This document shows positions 12,785 to 23,284 of a stretch of 64,000 nt of DNA, in pieces. The first letter of the stretch is position 1. Each line of letters opens with the position of its first letter. Position numbers and translations under genes: made by a program. The DNA is taken from positions 240,114 to 304,113 of the forward strand of contig NMRB01000672.1 in NCBI GenBank assembly GCA_002633025.1, in the 5' to 3' direction. The DNA is from Notospermus geniculatus. Taxonomy: Eukaryota; Nemertea; Pilidiophora; Heteronemertea; Lineidae. Below the pieces are notes generated by a model. The model ran no database searches, was not told the DNA's origin, and was given only the letters and a program-made list of their open reading frames with translations.

Positions 12785-12932
12785 GGGCCGAATGCACAAA
12801 CGAAGATTATCTTGAACTCAAATTGAGCCACAACTTTTCAATTGTGCAGGTTTTCCAGGGCATGATGTGACAGTGGAATAGTTGTGGCTCAACCTGAGTT
12901 CCAAGATAATCTTTGTTTGGTGCATAAGGCCC
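12785..12932. repeat. Fold-back element of the GGGCC-terminus family
   Basis: Arms of about 52 bp begin GGGCC and contain ATGCAC, GATTATCTTG and TTGAGCCACAAC. The right arm is the near-perfect reverse complement, ending GGCCC. The loop is about 45 bp. The termini resemble those at 55533-55640. Confidence 0.85.
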
Positions 12933-13386
12933 ATGGACTTGATTTCAGATGCTAATGACTTTCATTACAGTTTGTAGAAGACATTGTTCACTGTATTTAC
13001 ACCAGACTTGTCAATTCCCTTGCAATGGACAAAAACAACACTGACATTGGAAATCAAATATCTGAATAATTCATCTTATTTTAATGGGTTCATTGTCTTC
13101 TTGTTCTTGAGATCAATATTTGAGAATACAGTCAGGACAAGCAAAATAATTGGCATATCAGAGGCATCATTCTGGGTGTGGTTATTCTCACACAAGTTGA
13201 CGGACAAATCAGGCGTAGAAAACAGTTGACAACCATTTGGTCTCGAGCTACTCTGCCTAGGACAGGCACTGCGCAAGGCTGTAAGGCTAGGCAACATGAC
13301 AGGCTGGGCAGACTCAATGGTGTCACCGACTCGAATTGATGACACAGACTACAGCTGCCATAGGCCGACACTGCCCGCTATTCCCC

Positions 13387-13489
13387 AGGGCCCATATTCA
13401 TAAAACTACTTAAGTCTAAGTGTGACACTTGTCTTTTATTCAACACACTCTCACACTTTGACTTAAGTATGTTTATGAATATGGACCCT
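13387..13489. repeat. Fold-back element of the GGGCC-terminus family
   Basis: The left arm starts GGGCCCATATTCATAAA and continues CTTAAGTCTAAGTGTGACAC. The right arm is its reverse complement with a few changes and ends TTTATGAATATGGACCC. A second copy in the same window lies at 20147-20256, with nearly the same arms. Confidence 0.9.
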
Positions 13490-13590
13490 GAATATCATTT
13501 CAGAACTTGTCTTGAGTCAGGTACAATGTAGGCCTACTCAACAAAACTGAATATAGCATTCAATTTACGTTATAAGAAGAAATTACCAAC

Positions 13591-13641
13591 CTTTGTGACT
13601 CCATACTGGGTGTGACATCAGGAGTGGACAGGATCAAGGGT
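13591..13641 (-). CDS. SVRT gene, probable exon (phase 2-2), 51 nt
   Basis: The acceptor CCCTTTTTCCCACGGAG is preceded by a good pyrimidine run. In phase it reads (Q)PLILSTPDVTPSMESQ(R), and the first residue completes the codon left by the exon at 14932-15106. The donor is AAAG|GTTGGTAA, which is weaker than the others because of T at +3. The Ser/Thr/Pro-rich peptide fits the disordered character of the protein. Phase is kept to the exon at 12514-12558. Confidence 0.4.
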
Positions 13642-14235
13642 CTCCGTGGGAAAAAGGGTGACACACACACACGAATCGAAAAGTGATGGATTGAGAGAAC
13701 ACCGAGCGGCCTCGTGTACACAAACATGCAATGTGCTTCGAAGTGACGACATTAAAATATTTTATCGAACATTCTTGAACAAGTATCCAGAAACAGAAAG
13801 ATCAAACACCATGGTGATGTAAAGTTCCTTTGGAAACACACACATGTAGTGGGAAACACCACACTTGGCATGCACAGACATGTAGTGGGAAACACCACAT
13901 TTGGCATGCACAGACATTACCACGTGAAATACCAGACTGATGCTGAATTGCATTTGTTGACATCCAACACATGAAAATTTCATAAAATCATTTTCATCTG
14001 ACGAACTGAGCTAACTACTAATGCCAACACATCTGATTGAAGTACATGATAAAAGTTTCATCCAAGATAATGAAATGACTAGGTTTTATGGAATCATGAT
14101 GTTCTAGATTGAGCAGCAGACCCTTGTTTTTCCTGAACACGACACAGTAACTATTGCTTCTGTAATGGTTAAAGGAGAAACTTCACTGCAAAAGGACCTG
14201 AAGTGTGGCTTTATTTAACATTACATCATCCTGAT

Positions 14236-14868
14236 GAGAGGCAACTCACATCATCACAACAATTGAGATGCAACTCTGTATCATCATAACAATCATAACA
14301 ATTGAGATGTAACTCTGCATCATCACATCAATTGAAATGTAACTCCACATCATCACATCAAGTGAAATGCAACTCTACATCATCACATCAATTAAGATGC
14401 AGCTCTGCATCATCACACACATCAACTGAGGTGTCACTCCACATCATCACATCAAGTGAGATGTAACTCCACATCATCACATCAACTGAGGTGTCACTCC
14501 ACATCATCACATCAAGTGAGATGCAACTCCACATCATCACATCAAGTGAGATGTAACTGCATCATCACATCAAGTGAGATGCAACTCCACATCATCACAT
14601 CAATTGAGATGTAACTGCATCATCACATCAATTGAGATGTAACTCTACATCATCACATCAACTGAGATGTAACTCTGCATCACCACATCAATTGAAATGT
14701 AACTCTGCATCATCACATCAATTGAGATGTAACTCTACATCATCACATCAAGTGAGATATAACTGCATCATCACATCAAGCGAGATGTAACTCTACATCA
14801 CCACATCAACTGAGATGTCACTCCACATCATGATCACATCAAATGAGGTGTAACTCCACACCACATCA
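14236..14868. repeat. 30-bp minisatellite, about 20 copies
   Basis: A variable unit of about 30 bp, AACTCTGCATCATCACATCA plus ATTGAGATGT, is repeated through the whole interval with point changes (TTGAG, GTGAG, CTGAG, TTGAA) and a few length changes. It lies within the intron immediately downstream of the exon at 14932-15106, ending only about 65 bp from its donor. Confidence 0.95.
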
Positions 14869-14931
14869 ATAGAAAAACACTTTCAGTTCCTTTTGCCTTG
14901 AAGGTTATCAAAGATTTGAAAAGTTACTCAC

Positions 14932-15106
14932 TGATAACTTGGTGAGACACTTCTCCGCCCTCGGCTTGGTTGTGGCACTTGTGGCTCCATCTGGTTATCA
15001 CTTTCTGCATAATCATCCCTGCCACTCATTAACTCTTTCTGACTCACTGACTCAATATCTGAGAGGCTGGGTTCTATAGGAGGTAGTCGTGATGGGCTGG
15101 CTATTT
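14932..15106 (-). CDS. SVRT gene exon, phase switch 1 to 2 (175 nt)
   Basis: The acceptor is ATCACTCCTTCCAG and the donor CA|GTGAGTAA. The exon enters in phase 1, its first codon completed as GAA with the G of the previous exon, and leaves in phase 2. It reads IASPSRLPPIEP, then SLSDIESVSQKELMSGRDDY, then an acidic tract and PSRGRRSVSPSY. SDIESV matches the start of the repeated S-D-x-[DE]-S-V motif, but the TEDF part is replaced by SQKE. This is the only exon of the set that changes phase in this part of the gene, so skipping it would break the frame and it is likely constitutive. Confidence 0.7.
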
Positions 15107-15451
15107 CTGGAAGGAGTGATGATGTGAATATTTTGAAGCACGTGTTGTGCAGTGATGTGACAGCACCTACTATCACGCGCCCAAAATACCCAGAAGTGTT
15201 TATCTTCCCTATAAATCCTCCTGGCTACAGATACTACAACAATATTTTGAGTATTTCTTCATTCAACCCTTTGAAGATCCACATATCGATTAACCCTTGC
15301 AAATTGTGTGGAAGGAGTCACCAAGCCTGAGCCGAACAGCTGCATAGAAAATTTCAGAGTTGTGTGACGCTACACAACATTGCGATTCCAGTCCACTACT
15401 GTACCCGAAAGTAACATCAGTGATTTTTTAGGCACATCAAATTCTAATTAC

Positions 15452-15529
15452 CTGCCATTTTCTTTTGTATATATTCCTTATATTTTTTCTCTAAAATATC
15501 ATCTTCACTCAACTCACTTGGGGCTTTAC
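15452..15529 (-). CDS. SVRT gene exon, divergent motif copy (phase 1-1), 78 nt
   Basis: It has a good acceptor (TTGCTTTCTAG) and donor (GGCAG|GTAATT). In phase it reads GKAPSELSEDD, then ILEKKYKEYIQKKMA. The second half (E-D-D-I-x-E-K-K-Y-K-E) aligns with T-E-E-F-E-R-K-Y-K-E of the exon at 17929-18126, so I read it as a diverged copy of the repeated motif. The sequence is strongly charged and likely helical. Symmetric phase 1 makes it a potential cassette exon. Confidence 0.7.
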
Positions 15530-15698
15530 CTAGAAAGCAATCAGAGATAAGGATGAGGATTTGAGATAACTTCTTAGTTCCTATGCTTGCCACTAGAAGT
15601 CACTTATGTAGGTAGCACACTGTCAATTTCTTCTCTTGTCATCCATTATTTCTTTTGGTGATGCTGAGCGTGAAGTTTTCTTGTGCGAGGTGCTCTCA

Positions 15699-15779
15699 AT
15701 GGGCAACCTCACCATTGTCGGTTTTCCTTATGACTTCCCTAAGACCAATCACATAGATTTCAATGGTTGAGTTGCCCAT
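15699..15779. repeat. Short fold-back, about 81 bp
   Basis: ATGGGCAACCTCACCATTG at the left pairs with CAATGGTTGAGTTGCCCAT at the right with two mismatches. The flank TTTTCTTGTGCGAGGTG is similar to the arm of the element at 11162-11305, so these are probably the same family. Confidence 0.65.
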
Positions 15780-16479
15780 ATGACACAAATGTATGACTGT
15801 GAATCGAATTCTAGTCATGAATAACCATGACATTCTACTCAAAGGAATCGTACTAAACCAACATTTCTGTACAACATTGCAATGTCAACATTTGTTGATA
15901 GTTCAAAGGGCCATAAATCAGATCAAGAATGACAATTTTTGTCTAAACGTGACTTTTCATCATCGATGCTATGCAGGTATCAACTTGTGACTTGATGTGA
16001 TAATTGTCACAATGAGATGACACAGGGCGGCCATTATGCTCACCCAGTCAAGCGTTTAATGCTGTCAAGTACAATACGATATGTTGGTTGAATGTTTTGG
16101 AAGCTAAATAACTCTTGTCTTCTCGATGTTACACTTGACTAGATTTGGATAATGGCAAGCAAACCGCTACACGTAGGTCAGTATGTTTTAAAAGGACTGA
16201 GATAACCCCCACAGACAGCCCCTGTTTTGTTAAATGTAAACTAATGACATACGCAACGCTTTTTTACAAAGCAAAGTCTTTCCTGATATAACGATTCAAA
16301 TTCCTCGGAAGAAATTCTAAACGGTAATTCTGTTCCCCAGAGGTTTGCATTTCAAGGCCTGTCAAATCTCTCTCACACTAAAATGTTGAGGTCCACAAAG
16401 ATTAAGATATAATAAAGATGCAGGACAAATCTGATGCAGGAGGAACTGCAGCCCTTATTGCACTTTTTGTGTTTTTGGT

Positions 16480-16615
16480 TTTGGCCTTCTGGAGGCCAAG
16501 CCAAGAATCGAATCGGACCGAAACCTGGTGTCACAGGTCATCTGACCTAGGGGTACATATGTACCAAGTTTCAGATCAATAGCTCCAGCAGTTACAAAAC
16601 GTGCCCTGCTAACGG
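16480..16615. repeat. Dispersed repeat fragment (GGGGTACATATGTACCAAG type)
   Basis: It contains GGCCAAGCCAAGAATCGAA, GTCATCTGACCTAGGGGTAC, TATGTACCAAGTTTC and a run of GAC triplets. The same succession (GCCAAGATTC, GTCATATGACCT, AGGGGTACTTATGTACCAAG) occurs at 34379-34470, showing an interspersed family. The class (SINE or LINE tail) cannot be told from two fragments. It ends about 60 bp below the donor of the exon at 16678-16911. Confidence 0.7.
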
Positions 16616-16677
16616 ACGACGACGACGCCGGAAGACAAATTGATCTAGTCCTACTGCAGGGTTACTCAGATCTTTAC

Positions 16678-16911
16678 CTGGGAATCCTCGAAGTCGATCT
16701 CGAACCTGCGATGAACGAACTGTGTCAAGGTCACTGTCGATGAGCCCATCGTCAAAACTTGTCAGCGGAACACCAGCGACATGCTTGAAATGCATTTTAT
16801 TGAAGTTGCTTTCAAAGTCTTCTGTCCGTGGTGTGTCTTCGCTGCCATTGCACATGGCCTTCATGGACCAGGGGATGGACGGCTTGGGCTTGAGGTAAGG
16901 AGGGATATTAT
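16678..16911 (-). CDS. SVRT gene exon with motif copy (phase 1-1), 234 nt
   Basis: The acceptor CTCTCCTTTACTTCAG and donor TTCCCAG|GTAAAG delimit 78 codons in phase 1-1. It reads DNIPPYLKPKPSIPW, then GSEDTPRTEDFESNFNKMHF, then GLIDSDLDTVRSSQVRDRL and ends RGFP. It carries one clear copy of the R-T-E-D-F-E motif and a second partial echo, SDLDTVRS. The proline-rich start suggests a linker. No known domain is recognised. This is one of the longest cassettes in the chain. Confidence 0.75.
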
Positions 16912-17687
16912 CTGAAGTAAAGGAGAGCAACATAAGTAAAAGGATCCAAAGAAACAAACAGAAGTTGCAGGAAGACACCAATGTAGGCTACCCAGGGTTG
17001 TCAACAACGTGAACACGTCATCTTGTTTCCACTGGCTTCTTGAAAACCAGAGAGAAGCACCACTCTTAACTTTTGACTAAGCTCCGCTACCATGTCATGG
17101 GCAAATTTGAGTTGATGGCGTCTTTAGTAAGATCTGCTACAAACTGAGAGTATCTGAGTGAATTGTCTGAAAAGTGTTCTTCATTTTATCCATCTGAAGA
17201 ACAATACTCTAAGAAACGTTTTTTAGAATTTCACATTTAATTGCATCGCCTTGCCAGATTGACTTCCAAAGGCATCGTGAAAACCACACACTTGCAAGAT
17301 TTTGGTGGCCAAAGAGTTGAAGCAAATACAGGCAGATTTTTGCAGCCAGATCAGGAAATGAGGGAACCGGGTCATCAATGGTTTAGTTGGAAGGAGCTCT
17401 GTAACCTATTGGGTACTGGGGGATGCTATTGGGTAAGGTGGGAGGGCTCTTCAAGTAAAGCTTATGTAGCAACTGCACACTAAGTTGTAAATGCATTAGA
17501 CAGAAACATAGAAAGCAAAACTGCAGTTAGCCAATGTCAAATCTGTAGGTGTTATCTTCTGCTGAAAGGGTCAGTAGGTTATCCATTTCGACATACACAT
17601 TTTGCTGAAATTCTGATCTATTAGTATCCATGATGTAAAAGTTACAGACTCAATCCCAGCTACTTACGAAAAACCAAATCTGCAAGA

Positions 17688-17818
17688 TGGGTGATTTCAA
17701 AGTTGGTGTTAACACGGTGTTTACAATGCTTTAATGCATTGTAAACACCGTGTTAACACCAACTTTGAAATTTAATGCATTGTAAACACCATGTTAACAC
17801 CAACTTTGAAATCACCCA
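17688..17818. repeat. Palindromic element with a duplicated right arm
   Basis: The left arm 17688-17729 (TGGGTGATTTCAAAGTTGGT onward, ending ACAATGC) is followed by its reverse complement at 17736-17771 and then, after TTAAT, by a second reverse-complement arm at 17777-17818 that restores the outer end ATCACCCA. The arms match almost perfectly. Either right arm could pair with the left arm. Confidence 0.9.
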
Positions 17819-17928
17819 TAAATGCAAAATTATAAACAAAATCTGCAACCAAAGTTAGCCACTAGCCATCTACAAAGTCACTATTCTAAAATAAAAGGCC
17901 ACCATACACATTTATAAACAGGCCCCAC

Positions 17929-18126
17929 CTTTGCGACCAGTCGCAGCCTGCGCAGTTCTCATTGCAGCCCGTGCCTGCACTGCCGCCTCTATAGCTTTGG
18001 CACGATCCTCTCTAAGTAATGATTTCTGGACATTCAATAAACTCTCCTTGTACTTTCGTTCAAATTCTTCAGTACGCACAGATTCTACATCATCACTTTC
18101 CCTTTTCCGACGAGGGGCAGTGCCAT
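17929..18126 (-). CDS. SVRT gene exon with motif copy (phase 1-1), 198 nt
   Basis: The acceptor CCTCTTTCTCCTATAG is strong and the donor CGCAAAG|GTGGGG is acceptable. The 66 codons read DGTAPRRKRESDD, then VESVRTEEFERKYKESLLNV, then a long alanine/arginine-rich helix (REDRAKAIEAAVQARAAMRT) and end AATGRK. It contains the full S-V-R-T-E-E-F-E motif followed by a predicted coiled-coil or single helix and a basic tail. The PRRKR cluster could be a nuclear signal or a phosphoinositide or microtubule contact; this is inference from composition only. Confidence 0.8.
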
Positions 18127-18460
18127 CTATAGGAGAAAGAGGTACCAAACTGGTCAAATTAGCGAGAAAAAAAAGTTGAGAAATCGTGGTGATGAGATGG
18201 TCTTGACTGAAAAAGGCCTAAATGATGAAACAGAAATGAAATGGTTATCTATCATCTACCATTTTATGGCATTCAACAGGAAGAGAAAATGGCATCTTTG
18301 CAAACCCATGTTTGGGGGTAGGCTGGAAACAAAATGGGATGGGAAAGGGCTCAGTGCAATAGCAGATGACAGCAAAGAGGGGCCAAATCAGACAACAAAG
18401 GACAGATGAAAACAACAGTGCAGAAAAACATGGCAATCAAAACAAAGGAAATATCTTTAC

Positions 18461-18505
18461 CAAGGTCTTGGAGAGCAAGGAATTTGGATGACCTGTTACC
18501 ACGGG
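18461..18505 (-). CDS. SVRT gene 45-nt cassette exon (phase 1-1)
   Basis: The acceptor TTTATTTCTTTACCAG and donor GACCTTG|GTAAAG are both good. It adds 15 codons, (A)RGNRSSKFLALQDL, with the first residue completed by the upstream exon's G. A short basic-to-hydrophobic linker, it is typical of alternatively used micro-cassettes. Confidence 0.65.
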
Positions 18506-19022
18506 CTGGTAAAGAAATAAATCAGGTATACATCAACTTAAAGGTGTAAGACAGATGATGAAATGGCCAAGGAAGGTATCCACATCTGACCTAGCACAGA
18601 ATCTGACGAATGTTACATTGTCTAAAGATAAAGAGTTAAAATGCAAGAACACGGTCATGCATTTGTTTGAATGAGAAGAAAGCCACCTCAACATCATGTT
18701 CAGCAAACTTGAATAACAAAATGATGAATGCTGTGTCAATTGTACATTTCATGGTGTGTGGTTTGAGTAATTATCACGAAAAATCAGGTAATTGGTATTT
18801 CTGTGTAAACTGATAAGATGTAAGGCAGTCAAGTCTTTTATGGTTTCTATTGGTAATTGGTTGTATATGGCTTCTGTTACTGATGTTGAGGCTGAAGTAA
18901 CATACTGCTGGGTTTTGCAGATGAACAACAGTCCCATCAAAAGGACACATTTAACTGATCTTTTTTACATGGTTCCATGCCTCTTCTTTAAGCATATCAC
19001 ATAGCATTTTATTTCTCCTCAC

Positions 19023-19136
19023 CTGGGGATACCACAGTCTTCATGTATTCCTTCTGAAAATCTTCTGTTTTCACAGAATCCACATCACTGTCTTTACCAC
19101 TCATCGTGTATGGTCGTTTACTTTTTAGTTCTCGCC
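19023..19136 (-). CDS. SVRT gene exon with motif copy (phase 1-1), 114 nt
   Basis: The acceptor CTGTTATTGCAG and donor CCCCAG|GTGAGG delimit 38 codons: (G)RELKSKRPYTMSGK, then DSDVDSVKTEDFQKEYMKTV, then VSP. This is the cleanest copy of the repeat, S-D-V-D-S-V-K-T-E-D-F-Q, and is followed by the K-E-Y-M-K pattern also seen in its sisters. Both flanks are phase 1. A basic stretch precedes the motif here, as in the exons at 17929 and 27227. Confidence 0.8.
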
Positions 19137-19216
19137 CTGCAATAACAGAAGAAATGGAAAGTGTTAGTTACATGTAAAACGTTCTCACTTTATCAGGTCA
19201 CTTGCAAATTCAATGT

Positions 19217-19740
19217 GTTCATCTGTGATCGTACTGTGTATAATCTTGTGTTCTGTTCACCTGTGATCATGAAGTGTATTCTTTTGATCAGTTCACCTGT
19301 GATCAAGAAGTGTATTCCTTCATTCTGTTCACATGTGATCATGAAGTGTATTCTTTATTCTATTCACCTGTGATCGTGAAGTGTATTCTTTATTCTATTC
19401 ACCTGTGATTGTGAAGTGTATTATTTTGATCAGTTCACCTGTGATCAAGAAGTGTATTCCTTCATTCTGTTCACATGTGATCGTGAAGTGTATTGTTTCA
19501 TTCTGTTCAACTGTGATCATGAAGTGTATTCTTTTGATCTGTTCACCTGTGATCAAGAAGTGTATTCTTTTGATCTCTTCACCTGTGATCAAGAAATATA
19601 TTCCTTCATTCTGTTCACATGTGATCATGAAGTGTATTGTTTCATTCTGTTCAACTGCGATCATGAAGTGTATTCTTTCATTCTATTCAGCTGTGATCAT
19701 GAAATGTATTCTTTCATTCTATTCACCTGTGATAGTGCAA
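19217..19740. repeat. 36-bp minisatellite, about 14 copies
   Basis: The unit is about 36 bp: TGATCATGAAGTGTATTCTT plus a T-rich part and GTTCACCTG, repeated with substitutions (GATCAAG, GATCGTG, CACATG). Because 36 is a multiple of three, the array is open in frames on both strands with a 12-residue period. That follows from the repeat and is not evidence of a gene. It starts 81 bp upstream of the exon at 19023-19136, so it sits close to that exon's acceptor. Confidence 0.95.
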
Positions 19741-21587
19741 GTGATTCCTTCACTTTGCTAACCTCAGAGGCATATAGAAGTGAATACGCAAACACTTGTG
19801 GAAGACCAAAGTGTCTTGAAGAAAACATTCAAATCTGCCCCAGCATATCACAGTTTGTTCACCATTCTTAGAAAAAACACATAAATATTGAACAAGTCAA
19901 TGAAAATACAACAGCAAACATGGAATGATTTGATCCTGTCAAGCAGGGAAAACAGTCACTGAATTACTCAAATCATGTCAGGATGGGCAAGGTAGGCCTT
20001 GAAGTAGATCCACAAAATCATTAAGTGTAACTGGACATAGAAAGTCCATCAGATTTAGGAGTCCTAGATACCTGAATATTAAAGTGGTCTACATGTCTGA
20101 ATACTAATCATATGCAGATTAACATTGTCCACAAGACTCAAGGCCAGGGTCCATATTCATAAACATACTTAAGTCAAAGTATGATACTTATCTTTTGTGT
20201 TGAACAAAAGATAAGTGTCACACTTAGACTTAAGTAGTTTTATGAATATGGGCCCTGGGCTCAAATATCAAGCGATATCAATTGTTTGGTCTTAAGAGAA
20301 CTATTTCATTGAAGATTACTTATAGTAGCGTCATAGTATGGCATGATGCCAGTCCATATTGGATATCCAACCTTATCCTTTCTTATATCATACTTATAAT
20401 CTCAAGACACATTTCTATTGACAAATAACTTTCTCAAAGTCAATCTAATACATAACAGTAAACGTTAAATTTGATATGGTAAGCAGCAGGCTGGGACATG
20501 TTTTTTACGAAGTTTTGACAAATATTCACACAATCTGTGCTCCACACAGTCATCACTGCAGTAACAAATGTTCTCCCTACATATCCAAGTGAGCCCTCAA
20601 CATGCTCACTTGCCATTACCATTCTTTGTCATATTTGAATTTCCCACCTCAATAATTGACAGCATCTTTGCAAATGGTTTGTCATTTGGCTGTTGAAGAT
20701 ACCGCGGCAGCCAGGGACATCATGGCAGTGAAAAAATATGGCCATCACATGATATCCAAAAGCCCAGTGTTCCCCTGTCAGAGTGCAGTGTGTATGATTC
20801 ATTGCCAACGACTAGGCGGCATTCGCAATTGTGAATTGTGAAAAATTTCCGTTCTTCTTACCAGAATGCCTTCAATGTTGAGTGTTGAGGTGTTTTATGA
20901 GGATATCTAACACAATGAACTATGCATGTGGAAAGTTTTACTTCATGACACCAAAAGATAGAAGATAGCAATAAAATACATTATAAGCTGAAAATTTCAT
21001 GGCCTACATGTATAAGATTTTAACAATTGAAACAGGCAGTTAAGGAAACCACACATCGCTGAATAGAACCGAAGCAATTGGTGCATCTCCGTCCCAGGTC
21101 ATGTTGGCCATCCAACACTTGCAGTTACAGGTGTTCCTTTGTGGTCTATGTGGGGGGGGGGGGGNAGGGTAAGGGTTGGGGTTTGGGTTAGAGGTTGGTA
21201 GGTCATACAGTCATGAGCACCGACTTATCACCCGTTTTATCACCAGCTTCATTCAAGCTATTGCTCTTTCTGGAGGCCATTATTAGCACCAACTGAAATT
21301 GACATGGCACTAACTAGGAACCCCAGACTAAGGGCTGACTTAGTGTTATTTCAGAAACTGGACCCTGACACTAGGATTCAGACATTGCTGAGCTACTGCA
21401 GCCTAAAGTGCAAGTTAGCCAAGAAGTTGTGTAAGGATCAGATGATTCTTTCTAGATCTAGCAACTGTGACAGAAGGAGCATGTTAAGTTGATGAAGCAA
21501 AAGATGCACACAGTTCAACACTAAACTATGCACAGGACGGAAGGAATTCAGGTGCACTAGTGGTGTCTATATGTACTATGTCTTTAC
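19741..21587 (-). other. Intron; one fold-back element
   Basis: No additional exon can be supported. A donor-like site at about 20862 (TTCTG|GTAAGAAG on the minus strand) lacks an in-phase acceptor without stops. The G-rich run before the N at 21164 is a gap margin. Confidence 0.4.
20147..20256. repeat. Fold-back element of the GGGCC-terminus family
   Basis: The left arm is GGGTCCATATTCATAAACAT followed by ACTTAAGTCAAAGTATGATA. The right arm is the reverse complement and ends TTTATGAATATGGGCCC. It is closely related to 13387-13489 but the two arms have been swapped in their small differences. Confidence 0.9.
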
Positions 21588-21641
21588 CTTCCTTCTGTGG
21601 CGATGCGGACCGTGATCGCTTATAGAAAGAGCTCCAAGTCT
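21588..21641 (-). CDS. SVRT gene, probable 54-nt exon (phase 1-1)
   Basis: The donor GGAAG|GTAAAG is good. Using the acceptor ATATAAAGCAG it is a symmetric phase-1 exon reading (E)TWSSFYKRSRSASPQKE(G), basic and serine-rich (R-S-R-S-A-S-P). The pyrimidine tract is weak. A second AG 23 nt downstream would give a phase-0 entry that does not fit the upstream exon, so I prefer the longer form. Confidence 0.5.
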
Positions 21642-22103
21642 CTGCTTTATATCCAGCAGGTAACATACTTAGCTACCTCAAATAATGTCGTCAAAAATCA
21701 CGAATTTGTCGCCGTTGGAAACTATTCTGAGTTACCGGCCTGCACACTCTGCCAACCCAGGCATGCGATTTATAACCCGTATAGGCCTTGTCGCACCATA
21801 GGCCTATACTACCACTATAGCAAACATGGAATTCTTACTGTTCACCTTTGATATGGTAATCCTAAAGGCCCATTGAGGCCTAGAAGGAGACCCGCGATAG
21901 AATAATACTCCCAAAGAAAAATGGCTTATCCAAATGTTTAACTATGCGTATGCACTACTAGGCCTGTGTGTAATTTAGAGTTTAACTTTGTAAGGAAGTT
22001 CCATTTTCAAACATGAGGCCAAAGTACTGAGGTTTAGAACGGCTCAGCCACAGGAGAATTTGGATTCATCATGTTCTGAAAGATTGCAGATCAAGACCAG
22101 GGG

Positions 22104-22199
22104 CCTGTTTCAGAAAATGACTTTAAGCTACGTTTAACCAAATGAAAAATGCAGTGAAGTTAATGGTACCATTAGCTTAAAGTCACTTTATGAAACAGG
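22104..22199. repeat. Fold-back element, CCTGTTTCAGAAAATGAC type
   Basis: The left arm CCTGTTTCAGAAAATGACTT and AAGCTA pair with TAGCTTAAAGTC and TATGAAACAGG at the right. The loop is about 40 bp. It directly abuts the next fold-back. Confidence 0.85.
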
Positions 22200-22335
22200 G
22201 GCCATATTCATAAAGCCTTCGCAACTTTGCGTGCACGCAAATCTATTGTAAGGCAGTCAGTGAACAATAGGCCATGTGCAGCCAAACAATAGACTTGCGT
22301 ACAGGCAAAGTTGCGAAGGCTTTGTTAATTTGGCC
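22200..22335. repeat. Fold-back element of the GGGCC-terminus family
   Basis: It starts GGCCATATTCATAAAGCC, continues TTCGCAACTTTGCGT and ACAATAGACTTGCG-type blocks, and its right arm mirrors it (TTGCGAAGGCTTTG then TTTGGCC). It lies back to back with 22104-22199, sharing the GGGG junction. Confidence 0.85.
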
Positions 22336-23284
22336 CCAGGTCCCTCCCTGAGCATATATGACATCAGATGAACAGTAATCTACCATTTGACCCAAGTCAT
22401 GATGCTGTTTTTAAGAGCTTTAGTGGGACGAAACCTCAACAATGATACCGCAACAAGTGGAGGGAGAACAGTGCTCGAAAAGACATCTAGCTCGCTGTGT
22501 TGCTTTCCAATTTGCAGCATGAGATTACGATTAACTTCCAGATCCTTTAAACCATCTACATGTCTGTCCAAGGTCTTAAATTCATTACATTGTGTAAATC
22601 TAATGGTGATATGATGTTCATGATTAAAACGGCCATTATAATCACTATCCATCCTTCCGTAACATAACAACAAATTTGCCTCCGGCGTCTGAAAATTTTG
22701 TGACAAAATACGAATATTGGATATCTCAATGTAGAATATGGTTTTACATGTCCCGCTACACACCCAACCATGGTTGAATAACCACAGTATATTTTGATAA
22801 AGGAAGCTATTATATTGAAAACGTGGCCTCCTGGCACACAGCCAGTCTAGTCAAGAATGGGCAGATATCGATGAAATATCACGGCTGAGATCCTCGAATT
22901 CTCAGGGAAGACACTTGTATTGTATTAACCTTTTTGTGTTAAACAGGTGCAGGAATGCCATAAGCAAGGCAAGCCGTATTAACTGTCAAAAAGAAAGTTG
23001 TCAGCCATCATTCCATTACAGTAAACCTGTCTACAGTTGAAACTGTCAAAGTACTGAAGTCACCACACCCCTTTGAAAAAAACCACAGAAAACAGCCAGT
23101 GCAACAAATTTACAAGCTGTAAGTCAGAAGTTTGGATTTTTAAGCTCAACAAACATCAAATTGATTATAGTAGGGATTCTGTCAAGAGAAGGGTGTGTGA
23201 CTGTTATTAGTCATGATTGATTTGGTATATATGGTGGATTTACTTCCGTAAACATCGGATTAGTCTAGGTTTCTTAAATTTTAC

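Larger units (their letters stand above)
21642..23284 (-). other. Intron with two adjacent fold-back elements
   Basis: Besides the two palindromes at 22104-22335 there is a minus-strand open frame around 22380-22763 with no splice support and no recognised similarity. I treat it as intron. Confidence 0.4.

Noticed and set aside
19381-19871. 12-residue repeat proteins on both strands
   Set aside because: A by-product of a 36-bp minisatellite; the frames end with the array.
22380-22763. 127-codon minus-strand frame as an exon
   Set aside because: No acceptor and donor pair in phase 1; no recognised similarity.
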